This document shows, piece after piece, positions 53,851 through 64,000 of a DNA stretch of 64,000 nt. The stretch's first letter is position 1. The number at the start of each line of letters is the position of its first letter. The position numbers and the translations under genes are program-made. This DNA is from Zygnema cylindricum (lineage: Eukaryota > Streptophyta > Zygnematophyceae > Zygnematales > Zygnemataceae), in the NCBI GenBank assembly GCA_037447655.1, contig JBBHKE010001320.1, forward strand, positions 114,146 to 178,145, given 5' to 3'. Below the pieces are notes generated by a model. It saw only the letters and a program-made list of their open reading frames with translations, was not told the origin of the DNA and made no database searches.

Positions 53851-56800
53851 AGGCACTTGTGGTTACAAAAGTGACAGGAGAAACCGAGGATGAGTCTTCT
53901 GTGGAGGATGGGGAGCTTCTTCTTAACGAGAATCTGGAGGAGAACGAGATCCCTAGTAGACACAAATGTGCTTTTGGAGAAATTTGGGAGGCTCCACAAG
54001 AAGGATGGATCATTGACTCAAGTGCATCCATGCATATGTGTCGTGATAAGGAACTTTTCACTAAGCTAATAAAGATCCCTACTGTAGAGATAGAGTATGG
54101 GGATGGGAGAGTGGTTACTACAGATCTAGTGGGATCACTAGATCTGAAAGTCTTAGTGGAGGGTAAGACTTCTATACTTACATTCTCAATTGTACTCTAA
54201 AAATCTTGTCTCTATGTCTGTGTTAGATGACAAAGAGTTTGATACCTTTAATAGAAAGGGAGTCTTTACAGCTAAGTATGGGGATGAAGTTTACTTCAGG
54301 GCAGATAAGGGTAGCCAAGGAATGTTTAGGCTTAAACTGAGTAATGAAAAGAAGAATGCTTACTATGTTGGTGTTCCTAAGTTGATGATTTGGCATAAGC
54401 GGTTGGGGCATGTACATTTTGATAGGTTGAGGGAAATGAAAAAGCTTGGGGTAGTAGAAGGCATTCAGTTTGGGGATAATGAAATGATGGATGATTGTAG
54501 TGGCTGTGCTCAAGGTAAGGCTCACAAACTTCCATTTCACAAAGCCGCCACATATAGAGGTGAGAAAGTATTAGATTTGGTCCACACAGATATATTTGGG
54601 GACCTGCAAAAGTACCTTTGGTTGGAGGAAAAAGGTTTATGATGACAATAACCGATGACTAGTCTAGATACTCATTAGTATACTTTCTAAAAACAAAGTC
54701 TGAAGCATCAACTTACTTCAAAGAATATAAAGCATGGAGTGAGAAGTTGCATGAAACCCCATTAAGAGGATAAGGAGTGATAATGGGGGGGAATATACCT
54801 CTAACCAGTTTGAGGAATATCTAAGAGATGAGGGAGTACAACACCTGAAAACTATACAATATAACCTGGAACAAAATGGGGTAGCTGAGAGGTTGAATCG
54901 AACACTAGGAGATAGTGCATGCAATATGTTGGCCGACAAGAAAATAGGAAAGAGATTTTGGGCAGAGGTAATGAACTGTGCCAACTACATTAAGAATAGA
55001 GTCCTTACCTCCGCTGTAAAGGGAGTGACACCTTATGAGAGATGGGTTGGAAGGAAACCAGATATTTCACACCTTAATGTGTTCGGTAGCCAAGTTTACA
55101 GTCTTGACACAGATAAGAAAAACTGGAAACTAGATGCTAAGGGAAAACTTCGATACTTTGTGGGATATGATGAGGATGTTAAACGGTATAGAGTCTATGA
55201 CTTATTAAAGAAGGATATCATACTGGTCAAACACCTAGTTGTCATGGATGAAGGAAAGTCATTTGATTAATTCAAATATACAAACAAGATAAAAATCAGA
55301 TTCGAGTCCGAAAGTGAGGAGAACTCGGTCGTTCCCGAAAGAGACATGAGTGAAACCGTGATTGCAGATTCAGGGGAGATCCGAGATACAGAAGACTTAC
55401 CGGAAACCTCACATACTCCTATGGACCTCGAGGAGATAGAAGAAGGGGGACTAGATTCGGCTTCCATGTACAGGGGAGTCGATGAGACAGTGAGAAGAAA
55501 CCCAAGACTTCCATCCATTCCAGCTTCGGAGTTTGAGGGAGGAAGGAGGAGCAGCAAAAAGATACAAGAAAAACAGGTCGCTCATAAGGTAACTAAAGCT
55601 ATCTTACCTAGATGAGCCTCAGTCTTACTCGGAGTCAGTGAATAGTCTAGAGAAAGAAAGATGGATTGGAGCCATAAATGATGAGATGGCTTCTATCATG
55701 GAAGCAAATACTTGGGAACTAGCGGATTGTTCTCCAAACAAAAAACCTATTTGGTGTAAATGGGTATTTAAACTAAAACAGAACCCAGATAATACTATTG
55801 AGAGATATAAGGCTCGATTGGTAGCGAAGGGGTTCACCCAAAAGGAGGGGATTGACTATGAGGAGACCTTTCCTCCAGTTGTTCGGTTCCCATCAGTAAG
55901 GATTCTCCTCAGTCTGGCTGCAGCGGAAGACATGGAAATCCTCGAGATGGACATTAAGACTTATTTTCTTAATGGTGAGTCAGAGGAAGAAATTTCCATG
56001 AGACAACCCAAGGAGTTCGTGGAAGAAGGAGAAGAGAGCAAAGTTTGCTGGCTCATAAAGTCCTTATATGGACTGAAGCACGCTCCTCGACAGTGGAATA
56101 AGAAACTAGATGAGTTTCTAACCGGTTTGGGATATATCCGTATCAGCTCTGACCATTCTATCTATATGTTTGAAGATGAGAATGGTGTCATTTTTATTTT
56201 AATTTATGTGGATGATCTGTTTGTGTTGAGTAAGTTTTTGGAGAAGATCAATAGGCTAAAGAAAGATCTTAGGGGCAGATTTGATATGAAGGATTAAGGG
56301 GAGGCAAAATATATTTTGGGGATCCAAATGGAGAGAGATAGGGGGAAGAAGATTATCAAACTTACTCTGAAAGAGGCAATAGGAAATATGCTTGAGAAAT
56401 TCCAGATGGAAAATGCTAATAGTTGTACCACTCCCATGGACTTGAAAAAAGTAAGTGATGGGAGTGTAGAAGGAGGAGTGATGATCTTAGACGATCAGAT
56501 GTGTCCACAGGAGAGAGAGTTTATGAAGTTTATCCCTTATAAACAGGTCGTAGGAAGTTTAATCTGTTTTATGAAATGTACCAGGCCGGACATAGTAACA
56601 ACAGTTGGAGTATTCAGTAGGAGTCTTAATGATCCTAGAAAGAGAGATTGTGAGGCAGCCAAGAGAGTCATGAGATATCTGGTTGGAACCAAAAAATTAT
56701 GGTTGCATTTGAGAGGGGAGCACACTGATATCACCACTTGGAGTGATGCTACTTATGAGGATGCACCTATGAGAAGATGCACTTCTAGATATGTTTTGTA

Positions 56801-57218
56801 TGTGGGGAAGGTGCTTGCTGTTGGAGCACTAAGCAACAAAAGGTGGTTGCCTAGTCTACTATGGAGGCTAAGTATATGGAGTCTTGTTCTGCTGTAAAAA
56901 AACTAATGTGGGTGAAGTCATTGTTGCAAGAACTGGGATATATGAAGGAGGGAGTGCATGAAATCTTTTGCAATAATCAAGCTGCAATCGCAATTGCAGC
57001 TTATCCAAAACACCATTTCAAAGCAAAACATATGGACATAAGATTAAGCTTCGTAAGAGAAAAAGATGAAAATAAAATTTTAAATCTTGTGTATAGACTT
57101 GATGAAGAAATGGTGGCTGACATGATGACCAAACCTGTGCCCTCTCCTAAATTAAAATATTGTCGGGAAAAATGCGGGTTGAAACAAAAATTAAAATTAG
57201 ACTTGAAAATAAGGTCAG
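53851..57218 (+). pseudogene. pol: C1 pol: protease, integrase, RT, RNase H
   Basis: Protease at 53995-54200: IDSSASMHMCRD, with the catalytic DSG changed to DSS. Integrase: zinc finger in KRLGHVHFDRL...CSGCAQGK (54395-54520), first Asp in HTDIFG (54583), second Asp in the SDNGGEYTS-equivalent near 54775, third in EQNGVAERLN (about 54870). RT at 55638-56297 has KWVFKLKQNPD, LVAKGFTQKEGIDYEETFPP, KSLYGLKHAPRQW and IYVDDLFVL. RNase H at 56316-57218 has TWSDATYEDAPM and NQAAIAIAA (the catalytic Asp before it is Asn: CNNQ). Disrupted by stops at about 54660, 55268, 55612 and 56295, and by frameshifts. Confidence 0.85.
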
Positions 57219-57526
57219 TGTTGAAATTAATAAATTTCTAAAGTATTTTCTAGGTTTAAATATGTTAGTATAAAAGAAAAGTAAAGGACGGACAACCTGC
57301 CTCCACCTCCTCTCTCTAGCCCCCATACTTGTTGTAGTCACTGAAGGATAAAGAGGGTGGTTGATACATGGCTGCCTTAGTTCAACAGGCAGTTATTTTT
57401 AGTAGGTTACTAAATATATAACTCACGGATCCGGGATTTGATCTCGGTACATGCGGTTCGTCAAGTTGGCCGATAGCGGTCAGCTTTATCCTATAAGACT
57501 AGAACTAATGCTAAGTGATATAGTAT

Positions 57527-57593
<67 letters not shown>

Positions 57594-58315
57594 TTATATA
57601 TATATTTAAGGAGGAACAAATCCATTTAACTAAAACTGTATACGGCATGTATAGATACAGTTTTATGAAAGTACAAAGTACGATTCTTTTTCGAAACGGA
57701 TACCACGCATTTTGTTTCGACAGTGAAACAAATGTCGCGCAAGTATTTATAACGGCTAAGATTGGGTCTCGCTGCAAATCCAACGGCGCACATCATCGCC
57801 GAAATCCCCGAGTGGTCACTTTGACGTTTTGTGATGTGGCATGACCTCGAGCCACGTGGAGAGATGACATTCGGTCATGGGAATTCCGAGGAATATACGG
57901 ACGAGTGAAAAGCGGACACGCGTCCGCTTAATAGCCTTGTCGTACATAGGTTGTACAAAAGGTACACCGGTAGTAGTACTTTTTGGTACGGTACAGTAAT
58001 CTGATTGGTCTATACTTTAGTAGATAGAAGTTATTAGAGGGAATAAGGACTTAGAAAATTTTGGTAGGTAGTCACCTCTCCCTTTGAGAGTTTGTACAAA
58101 TTGACATTTTTACTCTCTCATAACGTATCGGCTGGTTGGCCATTCTGAGTGAATCTTTTTGCTACGGACTCACGGGAGTCCACGCTGCATAGGGGTGTAG
58201 TCAAACTGTCATTTTGGCTTCCTGGACAGCTGTGGTTGTGGCTTGAAGTGGGTTAGTTAAATACTATCTAGAGGCTTCCTGTATTCTGTGGTCCAATGGA
58301 GGACACAGAATTGCA
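57219..58315 (+). repeat. 3' LTR of C1
   Basis: 1097 bp. The gag-pol frame overlaps its first ~20 bases. Matches the 5' LTR except for the (TA)n expansion and scattered changes. Ends GAATTGCA before gttgg. Confidence 0.85.
57530..57607. repeat. (TA)n microsatellite in 3' LTR of C1
   Basis: About 39 TA units with two interruptions. The 5' LTR has only a short TATATATATTTA at the same place, so the expansion happened after insertion. Confidence 0.95.
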
Positions 58316-58783
58316 GTTGGTGTCGTACTTCAGTAGTAGAGGGTTTAGAGAGGGGTTTACGACTTAGAAAAATAAAAAGTTGTCGCCTCTCTCCCAAAGT
58401 GCTTTTGGATTTATATGCCATCTTTGGCCAACCATAACTAACAACTCAGGGGAGCAAATTCAGTGATACTTTTTGCTGCGGACTTCGGGGAGTCCATGCT
58501 ACACATTTGAGTAGTGGGTTAGAGATTCTGCTTGCCAGGGTAGCAGCATTTGTAAGGGAAAGTCAAAGTGGGGGAATGTGTCCAAAAACTCATATTCTAA
58601 CTTTGCACTCTGTTGGGGAACTGAGCACAGAGAAAGTCTTTTTTCACAGAGGTGAAGCTTTATTGGGGTTCTAGCTGTCACGATGTCAGTCATTTGGGTT
58701 TGTATCAGCTTGGAGTCGGCACTATCTTGATAAGCTTCTTTAGATCTGCGAATCTTTTGGGGAATGGACCTCACAAAATTTCA

Positions 58784-59760
58784 ATAGTGACTTGGTTCCT
58801 TACAAAAGAAGCAAACCCCTCTTTTCGAAGCTCCCCTTTCTTTTCTTTTTCCTCTATTTCCATTGAATTTCTGATAAGGTTTATCTTTATCTTTCTTCCT
58901 CTCATCACGATTTCGCCAGTCACCATCATTCCTCTTATCACGCTTCCGCCAGTCACCACTGTTAGTGCATTCATCCTATCACTTCCTATACGAAGTCCCA
59001 AAGTGCTTTCCCTCTCAATAATCATCCTCATGGTAGTGCTCCAATTCCATGAGGAGTAATCCATTCCATGCATATGGTTAATGATGTTTTTGTACTCATC
59101 TGGAAGTTTCATGATTAGTGTGTTAATCTTTCTCACCTCTGATTCTACATATCCTGCACTAGCAAACTTAACATATAATGAAGCAATATCATTGCAAAAC
59201 TCTATCATGCTAACGACTTTATAAACACATGCCTCTATTTGTAGTTTTACTAACTGGTGCCCTTGTATAGTCTCACTCTTATAATTCTTAATTAGTGCTT
59301 CTCTGATTTCTGAAGATTTGGTTAAGGCTATAAGAGAGATAGCTATAGAACTAGACACGTTTCTTAGTATGAGATGTTTTGCTATAGTGTTTTTATACTC
59401 CCAACTCTTACTGTCATTTTCATCGGTTTTCGGTTTAGTTTTACCCCCTACAAGTGGAACCCTAGCCTAGAGCCTAGCTCCCCTCACCATAGGTGTTCCT
59501 TGCCCCTTCTCCCATTTTCCCTTTTCCATGGCAATAATTTCCCTTTCACCTTTCGTTGCACATGAACTCCGTTTGGTTTTCAGCGAAGCCCCAGATATAT
59601 CTCCATAGTGAATCCACCAAAGCTCGGTGGCGGTCACCTCACTTTTCCCGAAATAATTTTCCATAAGTGCTTTTCGAAAAGCAATCTATCTATTATAAAT
59701 CCCCAACTAATGAAGTCTGTTCCATCAAACATATGCACCCTAGATGGTGGGCCCATAACC
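58784..59760 (-). pseudogene. gag: D3 gag, N-terminal and central part
   Basis: Minus strand from the primer-binding site (59748-59760, GGTTATGGGCCCA). The frame 59358-58771 carries the gag core (MIEFCNDIASLYV, TLIMKLPDEYKNI, HMHGMDYSSWNWS) and the start of the zinc knuckle, interrupted by the solo LTR at its target site; gag continues at 51166-50963. It is a third gag-only-type copy; whether it ever had pol cannot be seen. Confidence 0.75.
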
Positions 59761-60913
59761 TGAAAGTTTGTGACCTCCATTCCCCCCACAGAATTTGCAG
59801 ATCCAAAGAAGCTTATATAGATAGTGCCAAATCTAAGTTGATACAAACCCAAATAATTGACACCTTGAAAGTCATAACCTGAATAGAGCTTCATCCATGT
59901 GAAAGAAGACAACCTGTGTGCTCAGTTCCCCAACAAAGTGCAATGTTAGATTATGAGTATTTGGACACATTCCCCTACTTTGACTTTCCCTTGTAAATGC
60001 AGCCACCCTGGAAAAAAAAATCTCCAACCTATTACATGCTTGTGTAGCCTAGACTCTCATGAGTTAGCAGCAAAAAGAATCACTGAATTTGCTCTCGTAA
60101 GTAGTTAGTTATGGCTGGCTAAAGATGGCCTATAAATACAAAGGCACTCTAGAAGAGAGGCGCCTACCTACTATTTTTTCCAAGCCCTAATCCCCGCTCT
60201 AAATCCTCTACTACTGAAGTACGCTAACAATCACAAGACTGTACCGTACATAAAATTAAAGGTGTCGAAATATATCCTCTACGGCATTTGTACGCTATGG
60301 CCATAATTATGACATCTGTCACATCCTGACTTGTTAGCGTGCACTCCGGAGATTCTGTAAACCCGTAAGATGTTGCCAAGTGTCATCCAGAGTGGTGGCG
60401 TTCAAAAACTGCCAAGGCGGCCATTTCAAAATCTCGGCTCACACCATGGCCGACGATCAAAGTCAACTTTTGATACGGACCGTCGAAATAAATGTTTGTG
60501 ACATTTATTTCGTATGGTATATAAGGTATAGTGGGTTTTATGCTTTAATATTCTGTTATATTAGTTAAATAAAATCTTCAGCATATACATAATTAAATGT
60601 CTATTGTACCGTATATATTTTAGTACTGTTCATAGTCTATAAGATAAAGCCAACGGCTTCCGGCTATTTTGACGGACGTTAGGTACCAGGATCAAATCAT
60701 GGTTCCAACGGCCCATTTTTGGTACAGACTAAGTATTAAGCCTATCTCTGTCTCCTTGGACAGCATAGGCTGCCATGATTCTATCTCTCTCTTCGGTCCT
60801 CAGTGACTACAACAAGTATCGTGACTGAACAGTGGAGCGAGAAGCAAACTGCCTTTGCTGACTTTCTCTTTTTATTTTTCCTAATTGACCTAGAAAATAC
60901 ATGAATTTCAACA
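59761..60913 (-). repeat. 5' LTR of D3
   Basis: 1153 bp, TGTTGAAATTCATG...AACTTTCA in minus orientation, right flank gagag. It carries the tRNA-like cassette and decayed versions of the GTAC inverted repeat and CCAAGTGTCAT site. Confidence 0.75.
60640..60720 (+). promoter_or_regulatory. tRNA-like pol III cassette in D3 LTR
   Basis: A-box-like AAGATAAAGCCAACGGC, GACGGACGTTAGGTACC, B-box-like AGGATCAAATCATGG, TTTTT at 60716-60720. Antisense to the LTR. Confidence 0.55.
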
Positions 60914-60981
60914 GAGAGCATGTTGGCATTTAACTTAGCTGCAAAATTGGAATAGATTCACAAAGCATTACGTTGAATTTA

Positions 60982-61747
60982 TGGCGTGTTCCCATGTAAG
61001 CGAAACTTTGAAATGTCATTTTGGATTTTAACGGAGATTTTACGGTGTAATTTTCAAAATGTTCCTATGTCAATTGTTACTTGCGCATTCGTTACTTCGA
61101 ATATATGACAGTTGTAGACGTTGCCAATATCTCACAACACATGTAGAGGTAAACAAACTGCAAACATTTGTAGACGCCAACGAGCTTTGGACAAACTTTA
61201 GACATTTGTCGACGTCGACGAGCTCCGGACATTTGTAGATGCCCAAATGTGGACAACATAAGCAATAACCTATGCCTATAAATGGGTTTTACAGGTGTGA
61301 AAGTGCCATTGAATTGTTTGCGTGACATTGTAGACGGTCACTACACCGCTGTAATCTCCGAAGAACCTTGCTGGAGAGAAATTCCGTACAATCAAACGAA
61401 CAAAGGAATTGTTTGCAAGCGAACAAACAATTTTTTTTGTGTACTCTCCCAAATGCGATTTTTTTTTTTGAAAACATTTGACGCGTGCAATCCACGTTTT
61501 CTATTCGTCAATAGGGTAGTATTTTGATTCTAATCATGCCGCGATTTGATTTCAGTGCAAGTGTGAAGATGAGGTGGAAGTGGGTCGCGATGATAATAAC
61601 ACTCGTACCTTCCAAGTTCTAAGATGACGCAAAATGTATTTGTGTTTTGCCCATTTTTTGTATGGCGTAATATTTTCTCATTGAAAGTCCCATTTTCGGT
61701 GAAAACAACGGATAAAAACCTTTACTTGAACTCATGGGAACACACCC
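60982..61747. mobile_element. PIF/Harbinger-like TIR element
   Basis: 766 bp with TIRs TGGCGTGTTCCCATG and, reversed, GGGTGTGTTCCCATG, flanked by TTA (60979-60981 and 61748-61750). No transposase. It contains imperfect ACATTTGTAGACG tandem words (61110-61240). Related in TIR style to the elements at 553-2540. Confidence 0.65.
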
Positions 61748-62258
61748 TTAGGATGCGTCTCTATGTACTTCAAACTTAGAGAATTAACTTTGTTTTTTAG
61801 CGTAGATTCGGCTAACCCGGATTTCGGGTGTCCCTATGTGTATCAAACAAAGTTGTCACTTAAGATCGTGAAAATTGTATATGTCGCCTATGCCCGTGAC
61901 GGCTGCCAATAATGTACAATGTACAATCTATGATGACGCACCAAATTGTAAAAAAATGCTTTGAACGTCGCATAACCTTGCGTGACATTTGTAGACGTTA
62001 ACCTTCCAACACTCTGCCATGAAGGATGTCCATGGCTAAAGAAGTGCCGTTTTTTCCGCTACCTTACCTGTATGGTTGCCTCTTTGACAAATTACACGCA
62101 CTTTGAATCCTTTTTCTACCACATCTGCAAGCTGCATAGTGAGGCAAGATGCAAAGGAGGCAACTCCCTCTCCAATTCCACTTTGACATTAATACCTCAA
62201 AATCATTTTTTCCTCCCTCACAATCTTGTTGAGTCGCCTTGTGACAAGATGAGGAACA
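61748..62258. other. No gene seen
   Basis: Begins TTAGGATGCGTCTCTATG, possibly the edge of another TIR element, but no second end was found. A short plus-strand frame at 61982-62281 has no recognisable content. Confidence 0.4.
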
Positions 62259-62346
62259 CGTTGAAATCACTAGATTTATAGAGTATTTTCTAGGTCTAAA
62301 TAGCTTAGTAAGAAAAGAAAGTAAAAGCGCAGGCAATCTCCCTCCA

Positions 62347-63347
62347 TGTTGAAATCACTAGATTTAGGGGAGATATTTTCTAGGTCTTAATAGATTAGAA
62401 TAGCTAAAAGAAAAAACGTAGGCAACCTGCCTCCATCTTCTCTCTCTAGCCCCCATACTTGTTGTAGTCACTCAAGGAGAGAGAGGGCGGTGGAGCCATG
62501 GCTGCCTCAGCTCTTTAGGCAGGACTAAAGAGTGACCTAAGTCAATTTCAACAAAAAAGTTGAGTCCGACAGGACTCGAACCTCCAACCGACAGAGCGAG
62601 GCGTAGCCGTCAGCTCTTACCGGTCTGTCGTAGTAGTCCGTTAGGATACACAGGGTTTGATAGCTATTTAAACATTGGCTAGATCATTAATTTGATTAAC
62701 GGAATAACAAATTGAGGACATAGAAACTAGTTGAGTCTTTTAGTACGCACGAAACAAATATACCGTACATTTGTTATTTTGAACGGCTAACATTAAAAGC
62801 TGGTTTGGATCCCACACCCCTCACCATCGGCGAGATCCCGGAATGACCGCCTTGGCGTTTTTCGGACGTGACATGACCTATCGACACGTGTCAAGATATC
62901 ATTGGGAAGCGGGACTCGGGGAGCGCGAGGACAAGTGTGAAGGAGACAGAAGTCCATTCCATGGCCTTGTCGTACACAAGCCGTACAGAAAGTACATCGG
63001 CCCTTGTACCTTTCTGTATTGTACAATCTTCTGATTGGTTCGTACATCAGTAGATAGGGGTTGTGAGAGGGGTTTAGGACTTAGAGGATTGAGGAGGTAG
63101 CCGCCTCTCTCCCTATAAGCTTATATAAATATTGGCATCTTTGCCACCTGATAATTAATTGCCTGGTTGGGCGTTTTCAAAAATTCTTTTTGCTGTGGAC
63201 TCAGAGGAGTCCACACTGCATAGAGGTGCAGTCAGATTGTCTACTTGCCTGCTTGGGTAGTAGCTATTCTAGTTGAAAGTGGGTTAGTGATAAACTACTT
63301 AGAGGCTTCCTGAATTCTGTAGTCCAAATGGGGGATACAGAATTACA
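62347..63347 (+). mobile_element. C-type solo LTR with perfect TSD
   Basis: 1001 bp TGTTGAAATCAC...AGAATTACA, flanked by ctcca at 62342-62346 and 63348-63352. It ends with the retained gag ATG region (ATGGGGGATACAG). Inserted in the LTR 62259-64000. TATA-like TATATAAAT at 63122-63130. Confidence 0.85.
62553..62630 (-). promoter_or_regulatory. tRNA-like pol III cassette with consensus B box
   Basis: Minus strand: A-box-like ACCGGTAAGAGCTGACGGC, B box GGTTCGAGTCC (plus 62572-62582, exact consensus), TGTCGGACTCAAC, then TTTTTT (62553-62558). Antisense to the LTR. Confidence 0.6.
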
Positions 63348-63471
63348 CTCCACCCCTTTGCTCTACCCCCCATACTTGTTGTAATCACTGAGGGAGAGAG
63401 AGAGAGTAGTGGAGCCATGGCCGCCTCAACTCATTAGGCAGGACTAAAGAGTGACTTAAGTCACTCTCAAC

Positions 63472-63545
63472 AAAAGGTTGAGTTGGTTAGGACTCGAACC
63501 TCCGACAGGCAGAGCGAGGCGTAGCCGTCAGCTCTAACCGGTCTG
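63472..63545 (-). promoter_or_regulatory. tRNA-like pol III cassette with consensus B box
   Basis: Minus strand: A-box-like ACCGGTTAGAGCTGACGGC, B box GGTTCGAGTCC (plus 63490-63500, exact consensus), TAACCAACTCAACC, then TTTT (63472-63475). Antisense to the LTR. Confidence 0.6.
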
Positions 63546-64000
63546 TCGTGGAAATCCGTTAAAATACATAGGGTTTGATAAATAATTAAAATGCCGTATG
63601 ATATTGAAATTGATCAACTTAAGTATGAATGCAAGACCATAGAACTAGTTAATTTTCAGTGCGGACGTCATTCAACACGAAAGAAATGAATCTGACATTT
63701 GTTTTGATGGCTAACATTCAATGTCAGATTTTATCCAACGGCATATATTGTGCCGGGATCGCGGAATGGTCACTTTGGCCTTTTTCGACGTGGCATGACC
63801 TGGCACCACGTGGTGGGATAACATTTTGTCGTAGGAATTCCGGGGAACGTACGGACGAGAGGAAGGTTGACACGCGTCCACTCAGTGGCCTTGTTATACA
63901 CAAGCCGTACAGAAAGGACATCGGCCGTAGTACCTTTCTGTACTGTACAGTTTTCATTGGTTCGTACTGTAGTACATAGGGATTCTGAGAGGGGTTAAGA

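Larger units (their letters stand above)
51852..58315 (+). mobile_element. Copia-C1, complete-length LTR retrotransposon (decayed)
   Basis: 6464 bp. 5' LTR 51852-52890 (1039 bp), half-tRNA primer-binding site 52891-52903, gag-pol 52871 to about 57230, and 3' LTR 57219-58315 (1097 bp, longer because of a TA microsatellite). Flanked by attgg (51847-51851) and gttgg (58316-58320), 4 of 5 matching. Inserted in a solo LTR. It is the only copia-type element in the window with both LTRs and all internal domains, but stops and frameshifts make it inactive. Confidence 0.85.
51167..58783 (+). mobile_element. Solo LTR in D3 gag, split by element C1
   Basis: LTR pieces 51167-51851 and 58321-58783 (about 1150 bp together), TGTTGAAATTTAAG...AAAATTTCA, flanked by atagt on both sides (51162-51166 and 58784-58788), a perfect duplication. 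Joining the flanks gives continuous D-type gag across the zinc knuckle. Interrupted by C1 (51852-58315) within its ATTGG motif. Confidence 0.85.
62259..64000 (+). repeat. C-type LTR split by solo LTR, runs off window
   Basis: Pieces 62259-62346 and 63353-64000. The start is CGTTGAAATC (TG decayed to CG). The second piece has the palindrome 63449-63468, a tRNA-like cassette, CACGTGGTGGG near 63806, and the GTAC-repeat region near 63906-63947. The right end lies beyond the window. Confidence 0.8.

Noticed and set aside
57511-57844. Ile-Tyr repeat protein
   Set aside because: Translation of the (TA)n microsatellite inside an LTR.
62553-62630. Genuine tRNA gene at the exact B-box copies (also 46857, 63472)
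   Set aside because: No complementary acceptor stem and wrong arm spacing; sits at a fixed position in LTRs, so it is an LTR component.

Overview
The window is a repeat-dominated stretch of a eukaryotic nuclear genome. No bacterial-type operon, rRNA, CRISPR array or intact housekeeping gene is visible. The evidence is Ty1/copia pol fragments, a chromodomain Ty3/gypsy fragment, gag-only LTR elements, TIR elements with TAA/TTA or TA target duplications, and bZIP/G-box-like sites (CACGTGTC) in the LTRs. A green-lineage (plant or algal) genome fits best. This is inference, and other eukaryotes are not excluded.

Layout. 1-8200: non-coding DNA with two adjacent PIF/Harbinger-like elements (553-2540), a family of TA-flanked CACC...GGTG elements (2861-4373 with 3665-3862 inside it, 6822-7086, and a fragment at 8115) and a 1.3 kb polypurine tract (4545-5865). 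9376-17542: the only candidate non-retrotransposon coding region. It is split by a gag-only LTR element (11861-16403, TSD acgaa/atgaa) whose removal restores the reading frame. 17690-33584: a mosaic of copia fragments in both orientations with at least six LTRs. 33585-42140: one copia-B LTR split by a gag-only element, which is split by a solo LTR, which is split by another solo LTR; a further solo LTR sits in the same copia-B LTR. 42141-46651: copia-B pol, then a minus-strand chromovirus. 46652-60913: a copia-C remnant, a 229 bp TRIM-like TG...CA element carrying a tRNA-like cloverleaf, and a full-length copia-C element (51852-58315) nested in a solo LTR nested in a gag-only element. 60914-64000: one TIR element, then a solo LTR nested in another LTR that runs off the window.

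Biology. The C/D/E LTRs (about 1-1.35 kb) form one superfamily: TGTTGAAAT or TGTAGAAA at the left, TTTCA or TTGCA at the right, 5 bp TSDs, and a primer-binding site (GTTATGGGCCCA) complementary to the anticodon arm of initiator tRNA-Met, i.e. half-tRNA priming as in Drosophila copia. gag starts inside the LTR and is translated across the primer-binding site. Gag-only D elements lack protease, integrase and reverse transcriptase and presumably use enzymes from C-type partners.

Most unusual: every sufficiently complete C/D/E LTR carries, antisense to the LTR, a tRNA-like polymerase III cassette (A-box-like segment, B box GGTTCGAGTCC or GGATCAAATCC) followed in nearly all copies by a T4-T6 run. 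This resembles what Cassandra TRIMs do with 5S RNA, but with a tRNA-type promoter. I know of no description of it.
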